From NCBI GenBank assembly GCA_019671135.1, contig JAHRHY010000028.1:124001-188000 (forward strand): a stretch of DNA of 64,000 nucleotides, read 5' to 3'. The notes under the pieces were generated by a model that was not told the origin of the DNA, did not search any database, and saw only the letters and a program-made list of their open reading frames with translations. The position numbers and the translations under genes are program-made. Shown in pieces: positions 35,062 through 47,797 of the stretch; within the stretch, counting starts at the first letter, position 1; each line of letters starts with the position of its first letter. The DNA is from Linnemannia hyalina. Lineage: Eukaryota; Mortierellomycota; Mortierellomycetes; Mortierellales; Mortierellaceae.

Positions 35062-37409
35062 TTAGTACTTGGGAATGTCATGGCCACCGTGGAAGTGGTC
35101 AACATCGATCTTGGCATCAGTGTGCTCGGCAGCAGCAGCGGCCTCACGCTCAAGACGCTCCTCCTCCTCGATGACATCAAGGGGGTCAACATAGATCTCG
35201 CCACGGACCTTGCAGACGAGCTTCTGGATCCAGCCGGGGACGACGTTGGACCAGGTGAAGCCCTCGGTGATCCAGGGCTCACGGAGATCCTTGTCCTCAG
35301 GGGCGATACGGCCTCCAGAGATGAGCTCGAGGAAGTAGACGATTCCATTGATGGCGGCATAGGAGCCGATACCGGCAATGAGACCGTAGGCGATCGAGTA
35401 CGAGAGGGGCATGAGGGCGATGGTCAAGAAGGCGGGGATGGCGTCTCCGACATAGTCCCAGTTGATGGAGCGGACAGACTTGACCATCATCGAACCGACA
35501 ACCATCAGGGCGGGACCGGTGGCCCATGGGGGGAAGGAGGCAAAGATGGGGGCGAAGAAGAGGGAGACGAAGAAGAAGAAGGCGGTGGTGATCGAGGTGA
35601 TACCAGTGCGACCACCCTCAGTGATACCGGCGCCGGACTCGACAAAGGCAGTGACAGGGGGGACACCAAAGACGGCACCAACAGTGATGGAGGTGGCATC
35701 GCAGAGGAAGGCAGCAGTCGAGCCGTCAAAGTCACCGTTCTTGTACATGTAGCCTCCGAACTTGGCCATGGAGTAGAGAGTACCGGTGGTATCCATGATA
35801 TCGACGTACAAGAAGGTGATCAAGGCGATCCAGATCTCAGAGTTGTCGAGATTAAAGTCCATCTTGGCCATGGTGGTCTCGATGGGGTGGAAGGTGACGA
35901 CCTTCTTGAAGAAGTCAAACTTGGCATCGCCAGCAGGGGTGTTGGGGAAGTAGGTGAAGGAGGTGTTGCGGAACCAGGACATGATCGAAACGACCAAGAT
36001 TCCGATGAGGACAGCACCCTTGACACGGAAGAGCAAGCAGACAGCGATGATGACGAAACCAAAGAGACCGATCCAGGTGGTGGCTGATTCCATTCGGGTG
36101 CCGGGAAGACAGATGCCATTCGCGTCCTTCAAGGCACATCCAGCCAATCCAACCAAGGTGGCGTCGTCTTTACCGATCAAACCGATACCGGCGGAGGACT
36201 GGAGACCGATGAAGCAGAGGTAGAGACCAATACCGGCTCCGGTGGCGATCTTGATGGACTGGGGGATCAAGCGGGCGAGCCACTGACGGACACCAAAGAG
36301 CGAGAGGAGGATGAAGAGGATACCCTCGATAAAGACGGCAGCAACAGCAGTCTCATACTTGATTTTGTTGGAACCGTGGAAACCGACGACAGTGTAGGCA
36401 AAGTAGGCGTTAAGACCCATACCGGGGGCAAGACCAATGGGCAAGTTGGCGAACAGACCCATCAACAGAGTGGAGAAGCAGGCAATGGCTGCCGTGGCGG
36501 TGACCATGTCGAGCTTCAAGACGGCAAGACAATCATTGTAGGCCTCATCTGTCAAACAGACGGGGTCAGTGGTGCTGGTGCAGACACAGGTTCCGCCGGA
36601 ATCCGTCACAATGAGGGAGTTAACCGAGATAATGTAGGCCTTTTAGTCGTCATTGTGCGTTGTGAGAAATAGGGGTGAGAAGTAAAGGGAAAGAGAAAGC
36701 AAGGTTAGTTTAACGGTTCATACGAGCATTAACAGGATCCTTTTTTTTTTTTTTTTTTTTTTGCCGCATAGCAGCTAAACGGCCAGAGACATGAAGCAAC
36801 AGGCGGGCGGATGTCCAAAAAAATAATGATCCGAGAGTAGCAGTAGTACAACAATGCAGGGTTGGGAGATTGTCGTTGTTGTTGAGTGTTGTGCAAATAT
36901 TAAAAAAAGAGAGCGCCCACAACGATGACAAAGATACATGGTAAAGTATCGGGTTCGATCAAAGTGAGCACTGAAGCAAACGGGGAGCAAAGGGTGAGGC
37001 GGGCGAGTGGGAGAAGGAGGAAAGGAAGGGAATGTGACAAAGGAAGAGAAAAAACGTGGTTGTTGCTGTCGAGTGGAACAGAAGCGGAAGAAGTGCAAAG
37101 GGGAAAGAGACCCTTCTGGTTTCATTCATCCAAATTCAGGATAAATGAACGCTTATTTGGTTGGTTGACTGACTTGTTGCTGTTGTTGTTGTTATTGTTG
37201 CCGCTGTGGTTATCGTTGCTGAGGGAGAATGAGAGAGGGGAAATGAAGAGGCGTATTACCATGGCGACGAAGGTGGTCAGACCGGCACGGACTTCGGTCG
37301 TGAACTTGGAGCCGGCACGCTCACGACGAGCACCAGAACCATCCAAGCGGAAGTACTTTCCGGCCTTGGAGGTAGCAACGCTGTGGTTGAGTCTGTCAAA
37401 GAAAGTCAT
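35062..37409 (-). CDS. AzgA-type adenine/guanine/hypoxanthine permease
   Basis: Two exons, 37409-37260 and 36639-35062, join in phase 0 (FVAM|AYIISVNS) across a 620-bp intron to give 575 residues, the usual length for fungal AzgA (about 580). The family imports adenine, guanine and hypoxanthine with protons across the plasma membrane. Landmarks are the N-terminal FRLDGSGARRERAGSKFTTE, the signature NLPIGLAPGMGLNAYFAYTV (about residues 115-134), FLYVDIMDTTGTLYSMAKFG, and PPVTAFVESGAGITEGGRTG, which form the substrate region. At least 12 hydrophobic segments are visible. The tail is cytosolic, with a Glu/Arg/Ala-rich helix and His/Asp-rich end. Codons are strongly biased to C-ending and AAG forms, more than in neighbours such as DNA2, suggesting high expression. 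The start is the only ATG before the conserved N-terminus. Confidence 0.93.
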
Positions 37410-40400
37410 TGTCGTTGTTGTTGGTTTGGGAGTTGGTTTTGGTTGGTGGGAGAGAGACGGAAAGAGAGGAAGTAAGGAAGGTCGGGAAGCAGAGACGGTG
37501 TTAGAGGTGCTTTCAAATTTGGAGCTCTACCACGAAATGTCCTGTGAAGGAAGGAGGAATGGGGGAGGGGGTGGGGGGTTGGTTAAAGAGAGGAATGGGA
37601 CCTCGAAGGATGTGTGAACTCGGTTGAACGAGAAGAGGAAAAGAACGAAAGGTGAAAAGAGGAAAAAGAAAAGTAAAGAAGGGATCCTTTATATGAAAAA
37701 GAGCAAAGGAGATAGAGGGGCGGAGAAAAGGAAGGAAAGAGGAGGAGAGATATGAGAGGGTGCAGCAGGCGGGGTAGAAAGGCAGTTGAGCGGAGAAAGA
37801 ATATTTTAAAAAAAAAGGAAAAAGGGCGAACGCTTTTATATCCAAAAAATGAAAAGGAAAAAGGGGAAGCTGTTAATGCTTTCTTCGGAAGAAGGGCACA
37901 AGGCAAAGAGGAAGAAGCATTGACAACTGCTGCTGCTGCTGCTGCTGCTGCAACAACAACACAACAACAACGACGACAACATCGACGGTGATAATGAATG
38001 AACGAAAAAGAAAGAGAACATCTCACGAATGAATAACGCAAAAGCCCTTCCTAGCAGTGCAATCAGCAGTCTAAACCAATAAACAACCACCACCAGAAAT
38101 TAAAAATCGGTTTTAATTGAATACCATTTGAATTTAATCCGAATTTAATAGAAACGGTATTCATTGAATGAACAACAACGGGTCCTATTCGTCCCTTTGC
38201 CTTTTTGACCTCTCTTTTTGCGCCAATGGCAAAGGGCATTTTAGGGAAGGCAGGGGAAGAACCCTAACGGCTCACCACGCTACAACATGGACTTCCTGGA
38301 CGAAGCAAACCAACCCGAGATAACAGGAAGGTAAACATGCAACCGGACACACACTAACAAACAAATAAGGAACAACCAACCATGCAAACCAACAAATAAA
38401 CAAACAAGTAAGCACAAAAAAAGTGGATACTCCGTGTTCCCTTGGTCATCTTTACCCCTCATTTTACCCTGCTTTTTTTTTCTCCTCCATCTGCTATCAT
38501 ATCGAACTCATTGGCGGTTGTGCCTGTGCCATTTATCGCATCGTTCATCGTTGTAGCTGTTGTAGGGTGGTGAAGAAGTCCAAAAAAAAAAAAAAAAAAA
38601 AAAAAAGAAAGAAAGTGGAGACTCTCTATCCGTCTGTCTGTACGTCTCTCTTATTCTCTCCATTACCCCATCTGTGCACACTTCCTTCTGCCTCTCCTCC
38701 GTCTCTATCTCTACTCCTTTCTCCCATAGTTCTAGTTCAGAGAAATGCATCCTATTGCACTACACATCCAAGATAGAGGTGGAGCGGACATTCGAACCAG
38801 GAAGCGGATTTTATTTTAGACAATAGACCTCATAGTTTTTTTTTTAAAGAGCGAGCGAGGGCCACCATCTTTCTTTCCTTCTGTTCCTCTTCATCTGCCC
38901 AATATCGTTCATAAAGGAAAATTGCGGGGAAATGCTGGTGGTACGGAAGAAAAGGTACCGGTACTCCCTCTTTCTCGTCTTGCTCTCTATATCTCTCTCT
39001 GTTTTCGATATGTCTCTGACTCGCATTTTTATCAAGGAAAAGAGGGAAGGCCCGAAGACTTATTACACTACGCCATTCGAGGCCAAAAAGAAAAAGACGA
39101 GAGCGATTGCCTTCTGCTAACAGAAAAAAAAAGAAGAGTTGAGTAAGGCCTAGGTACCCTCTGCTCAAAACCTTCCCTCCTTCACCCTAATCTTCCTTAT
39201 TTCCCTCTTTTTTATCACGCATCGTAGGGACCTCCTGGTCCCCGCTCCTTCTCCTTGCAAGCTCTCCATATGTTCTATTCACGGCAGCTTCGTCGTTTAT
39301 CATTGTGTTCAATAGTCCCCTTTTTTTACAATAAAAAGAGAGAGGACAGAGCGTTGCCTTTTTATTGTCAGCCCCTTCTTCCTCCGCTCCCCCATGGCTC
39401 CCGCCCTTTCAAAGTTGCTTCTAGTGCGTCCCTTCCTTCATGGAAAGGGAAAAGCCCGTCTCCAAAAACACAACTTGGTAATACATAATTCACAACAAGC
39501 GTGGGAACCGGATGGGGAGATAACGTGGGCAATGTTACACTGCAGTTACGGCTACTCTTTTTTCTCATTTTTCTACACATCCAAAAAAAGATACACCGTG
39601 AGACGGATCCTCTCTTTCTAGCAGACATCTCTTTCAAAAACTGGAGACCGTCTCTATCTCGTCAAAACTGAAAGGTTACAAAGTGCCAATCGGTTGAAAA
39701 GAGAAAGACAATAAGAGAGGGCTCTGTTGCATGAGAAATGTTATGTGGGAGGCAAAGAGGCGGACGGCTCCGCTGAGGTCGTGTGAGGTGAGAGATGGAG
39801 GAGGGATTAGCTACTACTTTCCCACCTTGGCGTTTCTGGCTGTCTTTCAAAAATAACACAATTAAGCAACAACAACAACAATAACAACAACAATGATAAT
39901 GGGCGACGTTGTTACCCTTTTATTTTGTAGTTTGTACAGAATATGTTTTGAATGCAGAGAGGGAACAGCGATGTTGTGAATGCGTGTGAACGAGGGAATG
40001 AGGGTAGTCAAAAACAGGGTACAGCATCCAAGCAACGATACATCAGCGCAACTGCCTTTGTTTTTTTCACCCCACAAAGCAATCCCACAGGGCTTCAATG
40101 GCTACAAGCAACGCACCCACGACCTATATACCCATCCGCGTCAAGGTTGACGCACCCCGATACTTCGTCACTCGTACACAGCGACAAAGAATATGAACGA
40201 GCAACGAGCTTGGTCTAGTGTATTTCTCACAATTGAAATGAGCGCACCAGAGCTGTAAGCAAAAGTGTGCGATCGGATGAGAAAATGACCAATAGTGCGT
40301 GCTATTTTGCTCACACCTGAACAATGACATGACATGTACCTCACCAAAGCAGCGTAATCCGCTCTGGTAGCCGCTCATACTACTTGCTACTGTAGCTGCT

Positions 40401-43400
40401 GGGAAAATAGCCCTTTCGCCAGCTACCCAGTGCAGTCTATTCCTAGAGCCATGGGGAAAAGAACGAGCGAAAACAGAGAGCATGAGCATTACATCCTCCC
40501 TGCCATGCAGATCATTGTCCTTCCCCTGGGCCTTCTAGCTCCTCTTATGACAACGACATTCCAGAAAAACGTAGAGGAAGAGAAAGAAAATGGCCTATGC
40601 GGCGAGGCTTGATTATTTTAATTTGCATTATTTGCACTGCTCAAAACATAAAAGTCAAGGCCCCAGCTTACTCTTGATCGACTCTTTGTGTATGTGTGCG
40701 TCTGCAACAAATGCAAATTTGAGTTTTTTGCGGACAGGAAAAAACTGAGTGTCAACCTTCAATTCCCAACATCTTTTTTCGGGCAGCATCAGCATCCGAA
40801 CGTCAAGATTAATGTCAAGGAAGGAGAAGAGGAGGGGGACGGAGGATGTGGTAAGTTCACTGCATTTTTTTGCGCTCTCGTAATATTTTTTTTGGATACA
40901 GTACCTCCTCCTTCACGAAGGAATACATTGAGAGGGAAACCCCAGCTATTTTGTTGTGAAAGGATTGGGCAAGCAGCCAGGATGGTGAGGTACTTTGACG
41001 TTGTAATAGTTGCCTAGGTTGGCGCGAAGACGAGGATATGGGTGGTAGAACAATAAGCATGTGGGTAGGATAGTTGCAGTGCTTCTGTTTGATAGGATTA
41101 GTTATGGAACATGGAAGGTGTATCTGTTTGTTTACGATCCAGGGCGAGGAGGATCAAATGTTTATCGCACACGGCACTGTTCGGATTGGAAAAAGGGAAA
41201 AAGGGGGATGGTCATTCTTTGACTTGGGACTGAGCCACAGAAACAAAAAACAAACAGGTACCAATGCTATAACCCATGGGTACGCCGAAAGAACAAAACA
41301 GGATGGATTTCATTGCCAAGAGGAAAGAGAAGAAGAAGAGCATGGATGCATACATGCTTCGAAAATAAATAAAAAGACAAATAACAAGCATGCAAGGTGA
41401 GAGCAAGACAATGAATGGATCCTTAGGAACAACCCCTTGCGTCCGTCTCATCCCGGAAGGGAGGAGAGCAGATAATGCAATATTCGGGATCCGTCTCAGT
41501 TCAATGTCGACTGGTAAGGATAGTGCAAGCGGGGGTTGACGTGGTTATCTCTTGTTTGCTTGGGGAAATGGCCGACGTTGTTCCTTCTTTCACCCCCAAG
41601 GAAGCTGAACCTTCCGTTCCACGTCCTGTTCCTCGATTGATAGTCACTCACCTGTCTAATTACAGGTTCACATTGCTGTTTTTCGTCTTCCTGACCATCC
41701 GCCGACAAAGCGGGCCTTTTATTTCATATTGAATGAATGGGCAGTCCTTTCCCCTCTTCTTCGCCTTGGTCTTTGGCTGTATGCTTTTCCAATTCATACG
41801 TAGCCTTGAGAGCATGTTACAGAGTGCGAGAGATAGACGCTCTTTCCTTCTCCTTCGGTCGAGCATTCATTACCCAACCAAGACGAAAACCTTACTTACT
41901 CTACTATGTATCTTTTTATAACCTCTCACATACTCATCAAAACAACAATAATAACGGGAAAGTGAAAAACACACTAATGGTCGGCTCAAGGACCAAACAC
42001 GCAAAAGACTTTGTTCGGGATTGAATTGAGCATCATTCTCTCTCTCTTCCCCTCCCTTTGCTATCCTTCCTGCGCTTCCGTGTACTTTGATGAATGAATG
42101 CCCTTGGGATTGGTGTTGATTGCTTACGGTTCCTCATTTCTCCATGGTTTGTCCAACGTCGCACAACGGGGCATTGGCTGAACACAGATATTTTCGGGCG
42201 ATTGTGGAAGAGCCATCCTTTCAACTCCTTCTCGCAACTCGAAGCTCGCATCTCTTTCACTTTTATTTCTCGATTCAATCCAGGAAGGGTGTACATGGGA
42301 TATATGAAGGAGGAGGGGAAAAAGGGGAGGGTAACAGAGAGAGAGGGAGAGAGAGAGTGGGTGAGCGGGTGAGCGGGCATAGCAATAAAGGGGGAAATGT
42401 AATCACATGCCCAGCCGTAGGTGTTATTCCTTCATGGTTCCATGTCCTATGGTTTCCTTTTTATTCTGCTATGATGATCATCTTTTCTTTATCGCCGCTT
42501 ATTCTACCTGCTGTCGCCGTAATCTATGCCCGCCGACTGAATGACAGCTGTAGCTTTCCTCTTTCGCTGTTCCTTGATAACAATATCTGTTGTTGTTGAT
42601 TGTTGTTGCCTCTGATTAGCATTCAAACCACGACACTCCAAAATATGTACTCCTGTGACGGAGACAGAGAGCATAGGCAGCGGTACATCGATTGAACCGA
42701 ACCCGTACCAGAGATAACATAGACTCCTTCCGTAGTCAGCGACGAAGGTGTTAAACAGAAAAACCTTAACGATCATGAAGCGGGAACAACAAACCTGATT
42801 GCTCACCCTTAATTGTAGAGAGAAAGGCAATTGATACTGTATGTAGTCTGAATATGTAGAGTAATCGTTTCCCATCGTAACGTAATGGACAACCGACAGA
42901 AGAAGGCGACGATCGAGTTGGAAAGTATGGCAGGTCTATTAATTATTAATGGCTAATTTAAGTAGACGACAGGAGCAACAACGGCCGACTGGATGTTGAC
43001 GAGAAGAGGGCTTACAACTGTCTAGAGAGAGAGCGAGTCGCCAACTCGGAGTGCTAATATTTCTTTTGACTTTTTCTTCCCTAGTCGGCTACGACTTGCC
43101 TTGCTAGTTCATTGCCTCTTACTACGTGTCTCTCTCCCTCTCCCTCTTGGCAGGACACAAACGCGAAAAGCATAATGAAAAGACGTGACCCAACTCCCCC
43201 GCTTCAGGCCATTGATCACCCATTTTTTCCCATTTTTACCATTCACCTGGTTAACCCCGGACTATTTCTCCCTTCCCTTCTTTCTCTATGCTAAACACCT
43301 TGTGTTCCTCGATCAAAAAACACTGACCATACTCACCACTACTACTACCACCACCACCACTACCATCATTCCCCCCTTTTAACCCCACACCGAACTGGGT

Positions 43401-45231
43401 AATGACAGATAATACGCCCTCCTGAATGCTAAAAAGCATATACCGAGCTGAGCTGGACCCCGCATTTTACATTTTTCCTTTCTCAGCATCGCTCAAGTCC
43501 TTCAACCACCCTTTTGTGTTTCAACACCCACTTTTTTTTTCAAAGGTCCTTTACCCCAGGTTTTCTGTTTACCATATCGGTGTAGTTTTTCAAGCGGAGT
43601 GTAAGGTTGAAAGAGGGTTAAAGGTGTGAGTGTGAGGAAGGAAGAGAGTGTGGGGAGGGAGGCCAGTGCAGAGCACATGGGGTTAGGGGCATCAGAGTAT
43701 CAAGGACCAAACCTGTTTTTAGTGAGGAGGGGGAAGGCATGTGCGTGATCAAGATGCACAATGCGAGATAAACAAACAGACCCCAGTTTTGGATGAAGAG
43801 CGGGGTAAGAGGGTTGTGCTCTCTCTCTCTCTCGTGCCTGACTTTGGTTTATGCAATTTGCAATGGTCTGTTTGGTTGATTTTTTGCGGGGAAAGGGGGT
43901 GAGGGGAGAAGGTAGAAGGATAGGTCTGTGTTAAGAGCGATTTTGGATGCTTGAGACTGGTTGTGTTCCTCTTCTCTCCACATCCACTTTTTTTTATTCT
44001 TGTTTATTTGTTGTTGTGTTTTTGTTGCATTTATTGCTTGTTGTTGGTCAGGTCGGTGTTGTTGTAGTTATGGTTGTTTCGTCCTGGATCTGTGTTGTGT
44101 ACAAAGGGAATATGTAGTTGGCTGAGAAAGTGACAAAGGAGGGCAAGGAGGGAAGGATAGGAGGAAAAGAGGTTCAATGCCATTGGAGGATCAAAAAAGT
44201 CGCTCCGGAGTCGGCCCTTGGTGGCTCCCTGTGCCGTTGTTGCTCCTCCCCCGCATGTTTGCTGAGTCTTTCGCGTTTTGATTGGAGTCAACACGATAAT
44301 AAAAAGGGATGGCGTTGTTCTACTAGACATGTGTATTGTAGACTGGGGGCGGTACCTGATGGCAATGGATGACACAGCAGAGTAAGACATGAACAAAGAA
44401 AAGTGGAGATAAAAAATGGGAATGATAGAGACTCCCCTCTTCCTCTTGGCATGTGAGGCTCAACTGTGTAAAAGAAGACAGAGAGAGGGTCCAGACATGC
44501 ATGTGGACGGTCCGAGAGATACACACGGCAAGAGAAGAAGTGAAAGTGACGAACGACTCCATGTTTTTCTTTCTTCTTTCCGTTCTTCCTTTACACCTAA
44601 GAAAGAGGCGTATGTAAACAAAGATGTCGTTACACAGAACCAACAGAAAGAATGAAGAAAGAGAGATGAACGCTGCGATTGTCATTCGACGAGAGGACAA
44701 GAGCTGAACCATATGTTTGTTTTTGTGTAATGCTGTTTTGTTGATTTGTTTTGTCTGCTGAAAATGGATCATAGCAAAATGCGGGGTAAACACAGAGAAA
44801 CCCAGCTCGGACATTGGGAGATTCGGAAGAAGGGACATCAACACTGTTCGCTTTTGTGGTATAAACAAAGGGATAGGGCAGAGAGAGGCGGAAGGTTACT
44901 TTAGACAAAACGCAAAAGCAGAAAAAAGAACACCCGTTGGTCACTTCTGGAGGAGGCACATGAATATTTTCCTATTTTTTCTTCATTGTTTGTATATGTT
45001 CATGTTGGGTGCTCTCCAACACGGTTTTCTTCCTTCGGCGTCGCTTCTATATCGCATCCATGTATGGATCCTGGTGAAGGTTGGGCTTGGGTGACAATAG
45101 CCGCAAGTCTGTTTTCAAGGAGCCATTGGAATGGTACTAAGAGGGGCGGAAATAGAGTAGCTGCAGACCCCAGACAGATGATCCAATACCCACTATTACC
45201 GCCACAACCATCTTAACCAAACAACAAGCAA
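37410..45231. other. 7.8-kb gene-poor region
   Basis: No frame here has recognisable domains, and most sit in low-complexity DNA. It includes the AzgA promoter (37410 to about 38000), GCT/GTT repeats near 37928-37975, a short inverted repeat at 38118-38163, an A26-type run at about 38581-38606, pyrimidine-rich blocks at 38640-38740 and 39150-39370, purine runs at 42300-42375, and a TAATTATTAAT palindrome at about 42940. Both flanking genes are on the minus strand. I see no tRNA or snoRNA boxes I would trust. Confidence 0.5.
38118..38163. repeat. Short inverted repeat
   Basis: TGAATACC (38118-38125) and GGTATTCA (38156-38163) form an 8-bp perfect inverted pair around a 30-nt AT-rich loop that itself repeats GAATTTAAT. 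It could be a MITE relic or chance. Confidence 0.35.
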
Positions 45232-47461
45232 CTAACGAGAACAAGCGACAAACAAAAGACCCACTTTTGTTGTGCGCATCCACACCAAAAAGTCTAAAAT
45301 GCTTATTGTGCTTTCACTTTTCTCTTCTCTTACTCCCGTCTTGACAGTATCGAGAAAGAGTTCAGCCCATTTCTGCTTAATGAGCTGCAGATCCTTCAGC
45401 AGTGCGCTGTTTTCTCTCCACAAGCCGAGGTAAAGAATGAGGGGAAGAGAAGGCGAGGGGAAAAGAGGGGAAAAGAGGGGGGAACTGGAGCATATTTGCT
45501 GGTTTGGAGAACACCTGTCGACTCTCGGACTATTGCGGTAGGAGTCATTCATTCAAAGAACGAACGAGTGTAGCAATAGCAAACGACCTTGTGTTTCCGG
45601 TTGTGCAGTGTGAAAAAAGGGCGTATTGGATTGTCCTAGGCATAGGCCTAGCGTTGGGACGTAAGGGACTTGGACTGGGTGTCAACTAACCTACGGACAT
45701 GATCAAGGTGCTCCTCGGTATTGCTGTCCGCTTGGTATCCTGGATCGATAAAGAGTAAGAAATCGGGTTGGTACTCTTCAAAGTAAGCGTGTTCGGGGAT
45801 CTCATCCGAGATGGTGCGATCGAGTATTTGGCTTGTTAGGTAGGCGTAGCATCGTGCTGTCGACACCGTGTTGTATCCGCCTATGAAGGTGCGCGTGTTA
45901 GTTTGCGTCTGGTTCGTATGGGATAACGATTCATTAGAGGAAGAAGAAGGCAGACGAACAAGACTCACCACCACCGAGGACTAGGAGGGGTTTCTTCCAC
46001 GCCATGACCTTTTTCAGGCAGTCGCTGTATCCAGCCATGGTCAAGTTCCATTTGCCTAGCGGGTCGCCCGCCATGCCTGTGTACGAGGAAGAGTCGATTA
46101 AGGTTGGTACTCTTTTCAATTGACCCCATATCACACACGATCCACATGAAAATCCGCAGTGACACTCACCATCGACACCACACTGTAGAACAACAGCATC
46201 CGGGTTGAACTGTTCGACAAGGGGCGCAATCATCTCGTCAAAGACCTTGCTTAGCGTCCCATTAGAGAGGCCAGCCTTCATGGGGATGTTCACAACCGAC
46301 TTTATACGGGTTGATGTGGAGGTTCCAGATCCAGTGCCTGGGTAGAGTCCTTCTGCGTAGTGGTGTATCGATACTGTCAGTACCTTGTCTGTGAATTGAA
46401 ATGCACTCTCCACTCCTAGCATGTCAAAGAAAATATATGTTAGAAGGGTCGTCTAGTTTGGACGATGACGATACAGGTCCAAGAATAGCAAAGGAAGGAT
46501 GACATACCATCACCGTGGTGGACGTCAAGATCGAGATAGAGGACACGGTCAAAGGTCTTTTGGAGCTCCATGATACCGAGGACAATATCGTTGACGATGC
46601 AGAACCCTGCAGCTGCATCTTTCCGCGCATGGTGTCTATTCATATTATGTGGCGTTCAAGGAGCAATTAAAACAACAAAACATTATCGCAAGGCATCTTC
46701 TCATTGATCCATCAGTAAAGTAGTAAGTACCTGCCGCCATCCCAGTGAATGGCAATATCAAAGGCGTCGTCGCAGAGAAGGGTGGCTGCTTCGAGGGTGG
46801 ACCCAGCTACATAGGCGGCATAGTCAGCAAGACCCTCAAAGACACTGCAGTCGAAGCGGAGTCCATACACTTCTAACTTGTCTTCTTTATTGTGTGTTGA
46901 AGCACGAGTGGCGTGAGGGTTTTCGTTGTCGTCGTTACTGTCGTTGTCCTCGTCGCTATCTTCTCCACTGTCGTACTCCTCGGCCTTGTTCAGGAATTCT
47001 ACGACGGAATAACAAGGCGAGGCGATTTAGCGAGCGCCACCAAAATTTTAGCACAAACCGGCTCACGGACAGAAAGAAAGCCATGGGTCAGGAACGAATA
47101 GAAAGGTACCAATATAGTCGCGAGAGTGGAAGCGACAAAGCTCCTTGACGGTTGCCTTGCGCGGCGAGACAATGGTCAGATCTCGTAGACGCAGCAAGCC
47201 GTACGCTTCAATTAACGCGTGCACCATCTTGGACTATTATATGCCAGCAGAATAATGACGAAAGAAGGGAGAAGAATGAGCATTGTTTATTTTTTTTTTG
47301 TTTGCATTGCTGTCATGAATCTGAAGGTGAGAGATGGCATTGCATGGGCGAGGGTGAGTGGGGAAAATGTGCATGTGGTGCTGTACCCTGTCGATGTTGG
47401 AGGGCAGCCTTGAGACGAGCTCGGCATAGTCGTTGCTGTGGATGTATGCTGTGCGTGACAT
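45232..47461 (-). CDS. Class I histone deacetylase, HDAC8/Hos1 type
   Basis: Eight exons, 47461-47387, 47233-47110, 46998-46731, 46635-46508, 46415-46170, 46076-45969, 45880-45691 and 45415-45232, splice in phase to 440 residues. It is a zinc-dependent lysine deacetylase, probably nuclear. Catalytic features: tandem His H157-H158 (GGRHHARKD), zinc ligands D193 and H195 in DLDVHHGDG and D280 in QCGVDGMAGDP, and transition-state Tyr Y319 in GGGGYNT. N-terminal AYIHSNDY and [13 protein letters not shown], and [16 protein letters not shown] near the end, resemble HDAC8 and fungal Hos1 more than Rpd3/Hos2. An acidic insertion (about residues 72-100, [18 protein letters not shown]) precedes the conserved EVYGLRFDC. 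The last exon after the acceptor at 45416 is the least certain part. The gene faces the giant gene at 47798 head-to-head. Confidence 0.9.
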
Positions 47462-47797
47462 GACAGTTCGGCAGGCAGGTTCAGGGTGAGGTGGAGAAAC
47501 AAAAATGGTCTGTCTTGTTCCCGCGTGTAAAGTCGAGAAATGATAAAGAATGGTCACTTGTCAGCTGACCATGTGCAGCCAAGGCATGCTATCCCCCTGG
47601 CGAAATGCCCATGGGTCGCCTTTGATTTTTCGTTGCCGAACCTTCTTTGCTGTCGTACTTCCCTTTTGTCCTTTCACTCTCCTTTGTTCCTTCCTTCTTT
47701 ACTCTTTACTCCTACTTCGCCTAATTACTTCCATCAACCACACTCACTCACTCACTCACTCACCCACACATTCATCCCCTTCGAGCTTCTCTGGGCC
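47462..47797. promoter_or_regulatory. Shared bidirectional promoter, HDAC and giant protein
   Basis: 336 bp separate the two divergent ATGs. The half nearest the giant gene is pyrimidine-rich (about 47640-47770) and ends in a CACT tetramer run (about 47743-47762). No TATA box is clear. A frame runs from an ATG at 47540 through this block into the giant gene, but it encodes a low-complexity Ser/Leu/Pro stretch. I take it as leader. Confidence 0.55.

Noticed and set aside
35080..36087. 335-residue plus-strand frame opposite the AzgA gene
   Set aside because: Antisense shadow of a codon-biased gene; Asp/Gly-rich low-complexity product.
38770..38800. TTCGAA-containing segment resembling a tRNA T-loop on the minus strand
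   Set aside because: The flanking bases do not form a T-stem, and no D- or anticodon arm could be found.
44323..44868. 181-residue minus-strand frame in the gene-poor region
   Set aside because: Ser/Phe/Leu-rich product of pyrimidine-rich DNA, with no motif and overlapping frames on both strands.
47540..47797. Upstream in-frame ATG of the giant gene
   Set aside because: It would translate the pyrimidine-rich leader into a Ser/Leu/Pro/Thr string. The ATG at 47798 has a stronger context.
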